DNA of 57,162 bases from Alphaproteobacteria bacterium UBA7314. GTDB taxonomy: Bacteria; Pseudomonadota; Alphaproteobacteria; MPNO01; UBA830. The position numbers and the translations under genes are program-made. Under the pieces are notes generated by a model. It worked only from the letters and a program-made list of their open reading frames with translations, did not search any database and had not been told where the DNA came from. Shown one piece after another: positions 44,188 to 53,638 of this stretch; positions within the stretch are counted from its first letter, which is position 1, and each line of letters opens with the position of its first letter. The DNA lies in the NCBI GenBank assembly GCA_002471575.1, contig DKQG01000051.1, positions 1 to 57,162 on the forward strand, read 5' to 3'.

Positions 44188-45345
44188 CTATCCCAGCCGG
44201 ACGATGGCCGACGCTTGCGCCGCGATTCCCTGGCCTCGGCCTGTAAAGCCCAGTTTTTCGGTCGTCGTTGCCTTCACACTGACCCGGTCCGGTGCTATCC
44301 CCAATATCCCGGCAAGAGATAATGTCATTGCCTCGCGGTGAGGACTGATCTTCGGTGCTTCACAGATTATCGTCACATCGATATTGCCGATCCTGCCGCC
44401 GCGTTCGGTAATCAGTCTGCCCGCATGTTCAAGAAAGACGCTGGATGCGGCACCGCACCACTGATCGTCGGACGGCGGAAAGTGGGTGCCGATATCGCCT
44501 TCCGCGATAGCACCGAGCAGTGCATCGGTCACCGCGTGCATCGCGACGTCGGCGTCGGAATGTCCTTCCAGACCATGGGAATGATCGATTCGGACCCCGC
44601 AAAGGATGACATGATCGCCGTCGACGAGGGCGTGAACGTCAAAACCTGTGCCTATACGGAATTCGTCGGAGGAGTATTCAGTCATGCGCTGGGCCCGCTC
44701 GAGATCGTCTACAGTGGTAATCTTGAAGTTGTCTTCGCTGCCGCGCACTAGCGCAACAGATAACCCGGCATGCTCTGCAATGGAGGCATCGTCCGTCAGC
44801 CCCTGGCTTGCGCAGGTGCGGTGCGCATCGAGAATATCTATATAGCGGAACCCCTGCGGCGTCTGCGCCCGCCACAGGTCCCGACGGTCCACGTTTTCGC
44901 TAACTATGGGAGGGTCCCCGGTGCTGCGTTTAAGCGTATCGGTCACCGGTACGCTTGGTAGCACCGCCGACGAGGTTACAAGGGCCGACAGCACCCGGTC
45001 GATGGTCGCGGCGTCGATAAAGGGCCGCGCCGCGTCATGGATCAGGACATAGTCCGGCGCGTCGTCGGTCAGGGCTTCTAGGCCAATTCGGCCTGACTCC
45101 TGGCGCGATGCACCGCCGGTAACTGAAGGGCGCACGTCGGCGTCTCCGATGGCTACGTTATACAGTTCCCGGTCCTTCGCGCCGATTACGACCTGAACCG
45201 CGTCGATGTCGGGGTGGGCGAGGAAGGTATCTACCGTGCGGCGCAGGATCGAAACACCATTCAGGCTTAGATACTGCTTCGGAATATCGGATCCGAGACG
45301 GCTGCCGGAGCCTCCGGCGAGTATCAGGGCGGCACATTGGGCCAT
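44188..45345 (-). CDS. ispDF: Bifunctional IspD/IspF enzyme
   Basis: Carries two MEP-pathway activities. Residues 1-225 are IspD, the cytidylyltransferase (ALILAGGSGSRLGSDIPKQY, VLIHDAARPFI). Residues about 230-385 are IspF, the cyclodiphosphate synthase (RIGTGFDVHAL, GHSDADVAMHAVTDALLGA with metal ligands, GDIGTHFPPSD). The fusion is typical of alphaproteobacteria. It complements dxr elsewhere in the window; the intermediate step (IspE) is not here. Confidence 0.97.
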   Translation of the reverse strand: MAQCAALILAGGSGSRLGSDIPKQYLSLNGVSILRRTVDTFLAHPDIDAVQVVIGAKDRELYNVAIGDADVRPSVTGGASRQESGRIGLEALTDDAPDYVLIHDAARPFIDAATIDRVLSALVTSSAVLPSVPVTDTLKRSTGDPPIVSENVDRRDLWRAQTPQGFRYIDILDAHRTCASQGLTDDASIAEHAGLSVALVRGSEDNFKITTVDDLERAQRMTEYSSDEFRIGTGFDVHALVDGDHVILCGVRIDHSHGLEGHSDADVAMHAVTDALLGAIAEGDIGTHFPPSDDQWCGAASSVFLEHAGRLITERGGRIGNIDVTIICEAPKISPHREAMTLSLAGILGIAPDRVSVKATTTEKLGFTGRGQGIAAQASAIVRLG

Positions 45346-45471
45346 TGGAACTCCGTATCGGGGTGGAAAATTAATTTACGGGAAAGGCGTGGCACCGCCA
45401 ACCGGCCTCGGGCGAATCCCTGCACCAGATTGATGACGACGACGGAGCATGGCCGATGCTAATATGCCGCC
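45346..45471. promoter_or_regulatory. Divergent region between ispDF and the CcsA-like gene
   Basis: A 126-bp gap between genes pointing apart, so it should hold both promoters. I see AAATTAATTTACGG close to ispDF, which might be part of its -10 region, but no confident promoter pair and no strong ribosome-binding site for the + strand gene. Confidence 0.3.
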
Positions 45472-46281
45472 ATGTTGTTGACTACAACGCTTGCTGTTGC
45501 GGCCTTCATATCGCTTATGCCCGCGGCCATTTTGCCGTTCCGCCGCCCTCCGGTGCGCGATGCGCTGTTCTGGTCGCTTCTGGTCGTTGCGGTCGCGGGG
45601 CCGGTTGTTTGTGTCTTGGCGATGTTTGCGACTGGCTGGCGAACCGGGCTGGCTCCGGCGCTGTGGATAACCATCGCAGCGAGCCTCTTCGTATTCGGCG
45701 TTCTGTCTGCGCTTATGAGGGAAGTGTGGCGGCTGGCACCGCTGCTGCTACCGTATATGATGCTTCTGGCTGCGGTGGCGACGCTATGGATTGATCAACC
45801 TGGGCGGCCGATGGTGGATCAGGCGCCAACGGTGTGGGTCCAGTTTCACATCCTGATTTCCGTTGTTACATACGGTTTGTTGACTATCGGCGCGATTTCC
45901 GGGTTTGCGGTCGTCCTACAGGAACGCGCGCTAAAACGGAAAAAACCGGGCGGTTTTGTGCGCATGCTGCCCTCCGTTGCTGACGGAGAACAGATTCAGG
46001 TCAGCCTGCTTGCGATGGGCGGTGCCGTGTTGGCATGCGGGCTGCTCAGCGGAATGGCGGCAGAATTCTTCCAGTCAGGAGAGCTGATCGTTTTAAAACA
46101 TAAAACAGCGCTTTCACTGATGACGTTCGCAGTTATCATGGTGTTGTTGCTGATGCACGCGCGCACCGGCATTCGGGGCCGCAGAGCGGCCCGGTACTTT
46201 TTGGCTTCCTATCTACTGATTACCCTCGCTTATCCTGGTGTCAAGTTCGTGACGGACGTGGTTTTGGCGACCCCCGCATAA
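45472..46281 (+). CDS. Cytochrome c assembly (CcsA/YpjD-like) membrane protein
   Basis: A polytopic membrane protein of 269 residues with about eight hydrophobic segments. The central region WVQFHILISVVTYGLLTIGA and a later LKHKTALSLMTFAV hold His residues in positions typical of the CcsA/CcmC/YpjD family, which handle haem in cytochrome c maturation. It lacks an obvious WWD motif, so the YpjD-like branch, whose exact role is unsettled, fits better than CcmC. It precedes dusB by 72 bp. Confidence 0.75.
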   Translation: MLLTTTLAVAAFISLMPAAILPFRRPPVRDALFWSLLVVAVAGPVVCVLAMFATGWRTGLAPALWITIAASLFVFGVLSALMREVWRLAPLLLPYMMLLAAVATLWIDQPGRPMVDQAPTVWVQFHILISVVTYGLLTIGAISGFAVVLQERALKRKKPGGFVRMLPSVADGEQIQVSLLAMGGAVLACGLLSGMAAEFFQSGELIVLKHKTALSLMTFAVIMVLLLMHARTGIRGRRAARYFLASYLLITLAYPGVKFVTDVVLATPA

Positions 46282-46353
46282 CCGATTGAATTCTCGGGAA
46301 GTCGGCACTAAGTTTGCCCAGTTTTTAATCAGAACAGCTTCGTTGCTCAAATA

Positions 46354-47340
46354 ATGTCCATTCGTATCGGATCCGTTGAACTCAATGCGCCGGTTATATT
46401 GGCGCCCATGTCCGGTGTGTCGGACCTGCCGTTTCGCAGGCTCGTGAAGGAGTGGGGTGCCGGGCTGGTCGTGTCGGAAATGATCGCCAGCCATGCCATG
46501 GTCAACGCGAACCGCAAGACTCTCAAGATGACCACCAACTGTGCCGAAGAGCAACCGATGGCAGTGCAGTTGGCAGGGTACGAGCCAGACCTGATGGCCG
46601 AAGCGGCGAAAATGAACGCGGATCGCGGGGCGGCGATAATCGATATCAATATGGGCTGTCCGGTAAAAAAAGTGGTTAACAAGCAGTCGGGGTCGGCGTT
46701 GATGCGGGATCTAGGTCATGCGCGAAAAATTATCGAGGCGACGGTCAAAGCTGTCGACATTCCCGTGACGCTCAAGATGAGGAAGGGATGGGACGACGAC
46801 AGCCTCAATGCCCCTGAACTGGCCAGAATCGCGGAAAACGAGGGCGTGCAGCTCATTACGGTGCATGGTCGTACCCGCTGCCAGATGTATACCGGAACGG
46901 CCGACTGGCGTTTCATTCGGCGGGTTACGGACGTTGTCTCCCTGCCTGTTATAGCCAACGGAGACATTCAGACGTACGAGGATGTGGATGCCGCCCTCGA
47001 ACAGTCAGGTGCGGCGGGTGTCATGATCGGGCGTGGAGCCACCGGGCGTCCCTGGTTTCTGGGTCAGGTGGTGCATTATCTTGCAACAGGCGAGCGGCGG
47101 GCCGATCCTGATCTCTCGGTGCGGGCGCAGATTGTACGCCGGCATTTCGAAGATATGCTGGATCATTTCGGCGGCTATACCGGGTTGCGCATGGCGCGAA
47201 AACACCTCGCATGGTACAGTCGGGGCTACAAATTATCATCAGAATTTCGAAATAAGATCAATAAGATGGAAGATATTTATGAAGTAAAAAATGAAGTAAT
47301 GACCTTCTTTGGGGGCGGCTCTGTGCTAGAGGCTGCCTGA
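46354..47340 (+). CDS. dusB: tRNA-dihydrouridine synthase (DusB type)
   Basis: FMN enzyme that reduces uridines in tRNA to dihydrouridine. VILAPMSGVSDLPFRRLVKE is the FMN-binding start, INMGCPVKKVV holds the catalytic Cys, and TVHGRTRCQMYTGTADW and GVMIGRGATGRPWF follow in order. It has 328 residues. The gene before ntrB is dusB in most alphaproteobacteria and in many enterobacteria (with fis); here its TGA overlaps the ntrB ATG. Confidence 0.97.
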   Translation: MSIRIGSVELNAPVILAPMSGVSDLPFRRLVKEWGAGLVVSEMIASHAMVNANRKTLKMTTNCAEEQPMAVQLAGYEPDLMAEAAKMNADRGAAIIDINMGCPVKKVVNKQSGSALMRDLGHARKIIEATVKAVDIPVTLKMRKGWDDDSLNAPELARIAENEGVQLITVHGRTRCQMYTGTADWRFIRRVTDVVSLPVIANGDIQTYEDVDAALEQSGAAGVMIGRGATGRPWFLGQVVHYLATGERRADPDLSVRAQIVRRHFEDMLDHFGGYTGLRMARKHLAWYSRGYKLSSEFRNKINKMEDIYEVKNEVMTFFGGGSVLEAA

Positions 47341-48467
47341 TGTTATCGTTGCCGAAAACTGATACCACGGCGACGGGACATTTCGACTCAGAAATGCTAC
47401 TCGGTGCGTTGCCGTTCGCCGTTCTAGCGGTTGATCCCGGCATGCATATCCGGTTTCTTAACACCGCGGCTGAGCAGTTTTTCGGCCTCGGCGCCAGCGG
47501 CCTGACGGGCCGTCATCTCGAAGAACTGGTCCCGCCGCACAGCCCGTTGCTATCCCTGATATCCCAAGTACAGCACGGTCGAACCAGCGTCGCGGAATAT
47601 GATGTATCGCTGTCCTTTTCGGAGGGGAAGACCCGAAATCTTGCAATTACCGCAGCGCCGCTGGGGGAGGCGTCAGATCTGACGGTTGTGTCCCTGCACG
47701 AACAGACTATCGCGCGGCGGATTAATAGCCAGATCGCCCACAGAAATGCGGCCCGGTCGGTGACCGGTTTGGCGGCAATTCTGGCGCATGAAGTCAAAAA
47801 CCCGCTCTCCGGCATTCGCGGTGCAGCTCAGCTGCTCGAAACATCGGTATCCGAAGAGGACGACATCGGACTGACCCGGCTGATCTGTCAGGAAACGGAT
47901 CGTATCTGCGATCTAGTCGACCGGATGGGCCTGTTCTCGGACGACGGCATTGATCGGTCGGCGGTGAATATCCATAAGGCGCTGGAAAGAGTGCGTCGCG
48001 TCGCAGAGGCCGGTTTTGGTAGCCATGTCACATTCTTAGAGGAATACGACCCATCGCTGCCTCCCGTGCACGGCAATGCGGACCAGCTCATCCAAGTCCT
48101 GCTCAACATCGTAAAGAATGCCTGTGAAGCCGTACCGGCTACAAATGGCAGGATTGTTTTGCGGACTGCGTATCAGCACGGTGTCCGGCTGGCGCTTCCT
48201 GGCGGTGCAACCCGGGTACAGCTTCCCCTGCTGGTGACCATCACGGACAACGGGCCGGGAATTCTACCCGATCTGGCAGCGAATCTCTTTGATCCCTTTG
48301 TGACGTCGAAACCGGACGGATCCGGTCTCGGGATGGCGCTGGCTGCCAAAGTTGTGGGCGATCACGGTGGTATTATTGAGTTCGATTCATCCAGTGAGGG
48401 AACTGAGTTCCGCCTTCGGTTGCCGATGTTTCAGGACGGCAAACCCTCCGGGGTTGGTCGGTCATGA
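47340..48467 (+). CDS. ntrB: Nitrogen regulation sensor histidine kinase NtrB
   Basis: Cytoplasmic sensor kinase that (with PII) controls NtrC phosphorylation. Residues about 15-125 form a PAS domain; the H-box LAAILAHEVKNPLSGIRGA carries the phospho-acceptor His150; the ATP-binding domain has the N box NIVKNACEAV, DNGPGI and GSGLGMALA. It has 375 residues. ATGA overlap with ntrC indicates tight coupling of kinase and regulator. Confidence 0.97.
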   Translation: MLSLPKTDTTATGHFDSEMLLGALPFAVLAVDPGMHIRFLNTAAEQFFGLGASGLTGRHLEELVPPHSPLLSLISQVQHGRTSVAEYDVSLSFSEGKTRNLAITAAPLGEASDLTVVSLHEQTIARRINSQIAHRNAARSVTGLAAILAHEVKNPLSGIRGAAQLLETSVSEEDDIGLTRLICQETDRICDLVDRMGLFSDDGIDRSAVNIHKALERVRRVAEAGFGSHVTFLEEYDPSLPPVHGNADQLIQVLLNIVKNACEAVPATNGRIVLRTAYQHGVRLALPGGATRVQLPLLVTITDNGPGILPDLAANLFDPFVTSKPDGSGLGMALAAKVVGDHGGIIEFDSSSEGTEFRLRLPMFQDGKPSGVGRS

Positions 48468-49903
48468 ACAATCCGTCGACTATTCTCATAGCGGACGACG
48501 ACCGCGCGATTCGAACGGTTCTTGAACGTGCCCTTGTGCGAGAAGGCTACGACGTGAAACTTTCGGGTAATGCGCGGACCCTATGGTCATGGGTGGCCGA
48601 CGGAGAGGGGGACCTGGTGATCACCGACGTGGTCATGCCGGACGAAAACGGTCTAGACCTAGTTCCGCAGATACGCAAGCTGCGGCCGGAACTGAAAGTG
48701 ATTGTGATGAGTGCTCAGAGCACGCTCCTTACGGCGGTGAAAGCCAACGAGCGCGGCGCCTACGAATATCTCCCCAAGCCGTTCGATCTTACGGAGCTTC
48801 TGGCTGTCGTCGATAGGGCGTTGCGCGATACATCCGAGGCCGGCCCCACCTTACCGGACGAGACAACGGAGGATTTGCCGCTGATCGGCCGTTCGACGGC
48901 AATGCAGAGCATATACCGGGTTCTTGCGCGTTTGATGGCGACGGACCTTACAGTAATGGTCACAGGGGAGTCCGGTACCGGCAAAGAACTGGTCGCCCGG
49001 GCGCTGCATGATTATGGTAAACGCCGGTACGGACCGTTCGTCGCAATTAATATGGCCGCAATCCCGCGCGACCTAGTCGAGGCCGAGTTGTTCGGGCATG
49101 AAAGGGGTGCGTTTACCGGCGCCACCGCGCGCGGCATCGGTCGGTTCGAGCAGGCGCAGCGAGGCACGCTTTTCCTCGATGAGATAGGCGACATGCCGCT
49201 CGATGCGCAAACCCGACTGCTGCGGGTGCTGCAGGATGGGGAATACACGGCGGTAGGCGGCCGAGCGCCCATAAAAGCCGATGTGCGCATTATCGCCGCG
49301 ACCCACCGCGACCTGTCGCGCCAGGTTCGCCGGGGCCACTTCCGGGAAGATCTTTACTACCGGCTGAACGTGGTCCCGATACGCCTGCCGCCGCTGCGCG
49401 AACGTACGGAGGATATCAGGGAGCTCGTCGAACATTTCTTTGCGCGCGGCGCGGAAAACGGCCTGCCGTTCAAGACGCTGACGCCGGATGCGTTGGCGCT
49501 CTTGCTTGATCACCCGTGGTCCGGCAACGTCCGCGAGCTGGATAATCTCGTCCAGCGCCTCGCCGCGTTGTATACCGACGATATTATTTCAGCGGAAACC
49601 GTCCAACAGGAGTTATCTGAAAGCGTGGAAGCCGCTGCCGTAGCCGATGCTGATGACGAGACACTCTCAGATGCTGTTCGACGTCATTTGGAACTTGCTT
49701 TCTCCAAGTCCGAAGGCGGGTTACCTTCAAGGGGATTGTATACGAGGGTATTGCACGAGATGGAGCGGCCGCTGATTGCCCTCACCCTTAGTGCAACCCG
49801 AGGCAATCAGATCCGGGCGGCTGAGATTCTTGGTCTGAACCGAAACACGTTGCGGAAGAAAATCCGCGAGCTGGATATCGAGGTCGTTCGTGGAACGCAG
49901 TGA
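48464..49903 (+). CDS. ntrC: Nitrogen regulation response regulator NtrC
   Basis: Sigma-54-dependent activator of nitrogen-assimilation genes. The receiver domain has phospho-acceptor Asp55 in LVITDVVMPD; the AAA+ domain has Walker A GESGTGKE and the sigma-54-contacting GAFTGA loop in HERGAFTGATARG; the C-terminus is a Fis-type helix-turn-helix (NQIRAAEILGLNRNTLRKKI). It has 479 residues. Paired with NtrB; located directly before the paralogous NtrYX system. Confidence 0.98.
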   Translation: MNNPSTILIADDDRAIRTVLERALVREGYDVKLSGNARTLWSWVADGEGDLVITDVVMPDENGLDLVPQIRKLRPELKVIVMSAQSTLLTAVKANERGAYEYLPKPFDLTELLAVVDRALRDTSEAGPTLPDETTEDLPLIGRSTAMQSIYRVLARLMATDLTVMVTGESGTGKELVARALHDYGKRRYGPFVAINMAAIPRDLVEAELFGHERGAFTGATARGIGRFEQAQRGTLFLDEIGDMPLDAQTRLLRVLQDGEYTAVGGRAPIKADVRIIAATHRDLSRQVRRGHFREDLYYRLNVVPIRLPPLRERTEDIRELVEHFFARGAENGLPFKTLTPDALALLLDHPWSGNVRELDNLVQRLAALYTDDIISAETVQQELSESVEAAAVADADDETLSDAVRRHLELAFSKSEGGLPSRGLYTRVLHEMERPLIALTLSATRGNQIRAAEILGLNRNTLRKKIRELDIEVVRGTQ

Positions 49904-49932
49904 CCCAAAGCTCATGACCCGTTGGTTTTGAA

Positions 49933-52206
49933 ATGGCAGAAGCGGAGAGAATGATAGAGCCGGTAACGCCCATGTCCCGGGCGGCAACGGTTTATGCGCG
50001 ACTTTCGGCATTGAGCGACCGCTACGGATTGGGTCGGAAGCTTGCCATCTTGCTCACGATCGTCGCCCTTGCTGCGGCGTTTGCCACCTATGCTGCGATA
50101 ACGGGGAGTTCACCGCTGGGCGCGGATACGCGCACGGTCCTAATACTGTTGCAGATCGATCTGGTAGTGTTTTTGCTACTGGGACTTGTCGTGGCGCGCA
50201 ATCTGGTTGGACTGTGGATGGAACGCCGGCGCGGCCAGGTGGGCTCGCGCCTGCATACGCGGCTGGTTGTGCTCTTCAGTTTGATAGCCCTCGCGCCCGC
50301 GATCGTCGTATCCGCCTTTTCCGCATTTTTCTTCAATTACGGTATGGAGAACTGGTTCAGCGAACGGGTCCGGACCGCGATTATTGATTCTAGAGCGGTG
50401 GCCGACGCCTACCTGAAAGAACACCGGCAGGTAATTCGCGGCGACGTTCTGTCGATGGCGCGCGATCTGGACCGAGCTTTGCCCCTGATCGATGGGAGCC
50501 CCCGCCAGTTCAGACGTATTCTGGCCGCGCAGGGGATGGTTCGCAGCTTGAGTGAGATCTACGTTTTCGACGGAACCGGACGCGTGCTAGCTCAATGGAG
50601 CCTTGGCTTTGTGCTAGATCGGGAACCCGTGCCTCGCGATGTGATGGACAGAGCGCGTCAGGGTGAGGTCGTCGTCTTGACGAGCGAGACCGATGACCGG
50701 TTGCGGGCTGTAATCAAACTCGACCGTCTGGTCGACGCGTTTCTCTATGTCGGCCGATTTGTCGAGCCCAACGTTCTGGAGCACATAGAAAAAACCCAAC
50801 GGGCGGCGCAGGAATATGAGGAAATCGAGGGTCAACGATCGACCATCGAGATTACCTTTGCGATGATCTTTATCCTCGTCGGGCTGTTGCTCCTGTTCGT
50901 TGCCATATGGATCGGCCTGGTTTTCGCGAACCGGCTGTCACGCCCGATCTCGGGTCTTGCGGCGGCGGCGGAGCGCGTTCGTGCAGGCGACCTGTCGGCG
51001 CGCGTCGAAGAAGAACCAAATTCCGACGAACTTGGTCTTTTAAGCCGGGCGTTCAACCGGATGACTGACCAACTTGAGGGACAGCGCCATGAGCTGGTGC
51101 AGGCTAACCGTCAACTCGATGAACGGCGCCATTTTATCGAAACCGTCCTGGCCGGTGTGTCTGCCGGTGTGATCGGGCTTGATGAAAACGGCTGTATCAA
51201 CCTCGCCAATAAATCTGCCAACCTGCTCCTGTCGGTCGACCTTGGCGGAGAGATCGGCAGCAAGATCGGCGATGTCGTTCCGGAATTCGGAGACCTGATA
51301 CCCGATGCTTATGCACGACCGAATTCTCTGATCGAAGCCCAGATATCGATTCAGAGGGATGGCCGTCCGTCCACACTTTTCGTGCGCTTGGCCGCTGACA
51401 TCGTTTCCGCAAAAGTCGTCGGTTTCGTGGTAACTTTTGACGATATCACGGAACTCGTCGCGGCACAGCGTAAGGCCGCGTGGTCGGATGTGGCTCGCCG
51501 GATCGCTCATGAGATCAAGAACCCACTGACGCCAATCCAGCTCTCGGCGGAGCGATTGCGGCGCAAATACTTGTCCGAGATAACCACCGACCCCGACACA
51601 TTCTCGAATTGTACCGATACCATCATCCGCCAAGTCGGCGACATCGGGCGCATGGTCGACGAGTTTTCGTCTTTTGCTCGAATGCCGCGCCCGCAGATGG
51701 AAGACATGAATGTTGTCTCGGCCTGCCGCGAGGCATTGGTACTGCCGCGCAGCGCTCATCCTGAAATCCGGTTCGATGTCGGTTTGCCCGATGGACCGGT
51801 CTGGATTTCCGGCGATCCGCGTCAGCTATCGCAGGTTATGACGAACCTCGTGCAGAACGCGGTCGATGCGATAGAGGGGCGTCTACAGGAAGACGACGAA
51901 AACGTCTCCTTTGAAGGCGAGATTCGGGTGGCGCTTACCGCGTTCGACGGCGAAGCGACGATTGAAGTTCTGGATAACGGCAAGGGGTTGCCGCACGAAG
52001 CGCGCGACCGTCTCACGGAGCCCTATGTGACGACACGGGCGAAAGGAACGGGTCTGGGTCTCGCGATCGTAAAAACCATCCTAGAAGATCACGGCGCAGA
52101 CCTTAAACTTGAAGACCGGAAAGAGGGTGGAGCATGCGTAAAAGTCAGAATACCACTGCTTGACTGCGACGCATCGACGCCAGTTTCGGATGTGGGAGGC
52201 GCATAA
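49933..52206 (+). CDS. ntrY: Membrane sensor histidine kinase NtrY
   Basis: Sensor of a second nitrogen/redox-related two-component system. Membrane segments lie at about residues 36-56, 70-92, 110-133 and 303-325, the last two bracketing a periplasmic domain; HAMP follows (RLSRPISGLAAAAERVRAGD), then PAS (about 400-500), the H-box RRIAHEIKNPLTPIQLSAER with His526, and the ATPase domain (NLVQNAVDAI, GTGLGLAIV). It has 757 residues. An alternative ATG at 49951 has GGAG nearby, so the exact start is uncertain. Confidence 0.96.
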   Translation: MAEAERMIEPVTPMSRAATVYARLSALSDRYGLGRKLAILLTIVALAAAFATYAAITGSSPLGADTRTVLILLQIDLVVFLLLGLVVARNLVGLWMERRRGQVGSRLHTRLVVLFSLIALAPAIVVSAFSAFFFNYGMENWFSERVRTAIIDSRAVADAYLKEHRQVIRGDVLSMARDLDRALPLIDGSPRQFRRILAAQGMVRSLSEIYVFDGTGRVLAQWSLGFVLDREPVPRDVMDRARQGEVVVLTSETDDRLRAVIKLDRLVDAFLYVGRFVEPNVLEHIEKTQRAAQEYEEIEGQRSTIEITFAMIFILVGLLLLFVAIWIGLVFANRLSRPISGLAAAAERVRAGDLSARVEEEPNSDELGLLSRAFNRMTDQLEGQRHELVQANRQLDERRHFIETVLAGVSAGVIGLDENGCINLANKSANLLLSVDLGGEIGSKIGDVVPEFGDLIPDAYARPNSLIEAQISIQRDGRPSTLFVRLAADIVSAKVVGFVVTFDDITELVAAQRKAAWSDVARRIAHEIKNPLTPIQLSAERLRRKYLSEITTDPDTFSNCTDTIIRQVGDIGRMVDEFSSFARMPRPQMEDMNVVSACREALVLPRSAHPEIRFDVGLPDGPVWISGDPRQLSQVMTNLVQNAVDAIEGRLQEDDENVSFEGEIRVALTAFDGEATIEVLDNGKGLPHEARDRLTEPYVTTRAKGTGLGLAIVKTILEDHGADLKLEDRKEGGACVKVRIPLLDCDASTPVSDVGGA

Positions 52207-52210
52207 GCGC

Positions 52211-53635
52211 ATGGCAAACGAAATTCTGGTTGTCGATGACGAAGACGATATTCGCACCCTGATCGCCGACATTCTGGAGGACGAGGGCTATAGCTGCCGC
52301 ACGGCATCCAACAGCGATGGCGCACTCTCGGCGATATCTGAGCGGCGTCCCGATCTACTGATCCTCGATATCTGGCTCGAGGGCAGTACGCTGGATGGCA
52401 TGGACATACTGGAGCGGGTTTATAACGACTACGCCGATATTCCGGTGGTGATGATTAGCGGCCACGGAAACATCGAAACAGCGGTCAACGCGATCAAGTT
52501 CGGGGCGTATGATTTCATTGAGAAGCCGTTCAAGGCCGACCGGCTGCTGTTGACGGTGAAACGCGCCCTCGAAACGTCGATACTACAAAAGGAAAACGAA
52601 CAGCTCCGGAGACGCACCGGCGATGTGACTGACTTCGTCGGGGTCTCTGCGGCAATGAAACAGCTTCGCAGTGCGCTTGAGAGAGTGGCCCCGACCGACA
52701 GCCGCGTATTGATTTCGGGACCGCCAGGCGCTGGCAAGGAAGTTTTTGCACGACAGTTGCATCGCATGTCGAACAGATCGAATGCGCCGTTCATTGTATT
52801 GAATTGCGCGGCGATGAGTCCCGACCGAATGGAAGTCGAACTATTCGGCGAGGAAGCGGCTGGCCAGGATGATTCGGTCAAGGTCGGCACCCTGGAACAG
52901 GCCGATGGTGGCACGTTGCTGCTGGACCAAGTGAGCGATATGCCTTCCGAGACACAGGGGAAAATCGTTCGTGTTCTTCAGGAACAAACGTTCACTCGGG
53001 TCGGCGGGGACGACCCTTTACAGGTCGACGTGCGGGTCATCGCGTCTACCAATCATGATATGGAAGCAGAGATGTCCGAGGGCAACTTCCGGCAGGATCT
53101 CTATTATCGCTTGAATGTCGTTCCAATTAAAATCCTGCCGCTGCGCGACCGGCCAGACGATATACCGGAACTGATCGAACACTTTATGGACCGTGCGGCA
53201 AGCATGTCGGGAGTGTCACCGCGGGTAATTTCGCCGGAGGCCATGGCAGCGCTTCAGGGATATGATTGGCCGGGAAACGTCCGTCAGTTGCGAAATGCCG
53301 TGGAGTGGATATTGATTATGGTCCCGGGAGGTCCCGAAGAACCCGTCGGCGTCGACAATTTGCCGCCAGACATCGGGACCGGAACGGCAGCATCAGTCGG
53401 TTTCGAAGGCGGGGCGAAGACGATGTCGCTACCGCTGCGCGAGGCACGGGAGAACTTCGAACGACAATACTTGATGGCCCAAGTATCGCGGTTCGGTGGA
53501 AATGTCTCGCGTACGGCTGAATTTGTCGGTATGGAGCGTTCCGCATTACACAGAAAGCTCAGGACGTTGGGCGTTACAAATCGGGAGATCGCCGAACGGT
53601 CCGGCGGAAAGGTGTCCGATCTGATGGGACGTTAA
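52211..53635 (+). CDS. ntrX: Response regulator NtrX
   Basis: Partner of NtrY. The receiver domain (MANEILVVDDEDDIRTLIAD) has Asp53 in ILDIWLEG. The AAA+ domain keeps Walker A-like GPPGAGKEVFARQLH but lacks the GAFTGA loop (the region reads LFGEEAAGQ), as is usual for NtrX, so it should not activate sigma-54 promoters in the classical way. A Fis-type helix-turn-helix ends it (VSRTAEFVGMERSALHRKLR). The ATG at 52211, five bases after the ntrY stop, gives 474 residues. Confidence 0.96.
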   Translation: MANEILVVDDEDDIRTLIADILEDEGYSCRTASNSDGALSAISERRPDLLILDIWLEGSTLDGMDILERVYNDYADIPVVMISGHGNIETAVNAIKFGAYDFIEKPFKADRLLLTVKRALETSILQKENEQLRRRTGDVTDFVGVSAAMKQLRSALERVAPTDSRVLISGPPGAGKEVFARQLHRMSNRSNAPFIVLNCAAMSPDRMEVELFGEEAAGQDDSVKVGTLEQADGGTLLLDQVSDMPSETQGKIVRVLQEQTFTRVGGDDPLQVDVRVIASTNHDMEAEMSEGNFRQDLYYRLNVVPIKILPLRDRPDDIPELIEHFMDRAASMSGVSPRVISPEAMAALQGYDWPGNVRQLRNAVEWILIMVPGGPEEPVGVDNLPPDIGTGTAASVGFEGGAKTMSLPLREARENFERQYLMAQVSRFGGNVSRTAEFVGMERSALHRKLRTLGVTNREIAERSGGKVSDLMGR

Positions 53636-53638
53636 AAA

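Noticed and set aside
52850..52870. Loss of GAFTGA in NtrX as a mutation
   Set aside because: Absence of this loop is usual in NtrX proteins, so it is not a sign of decay.
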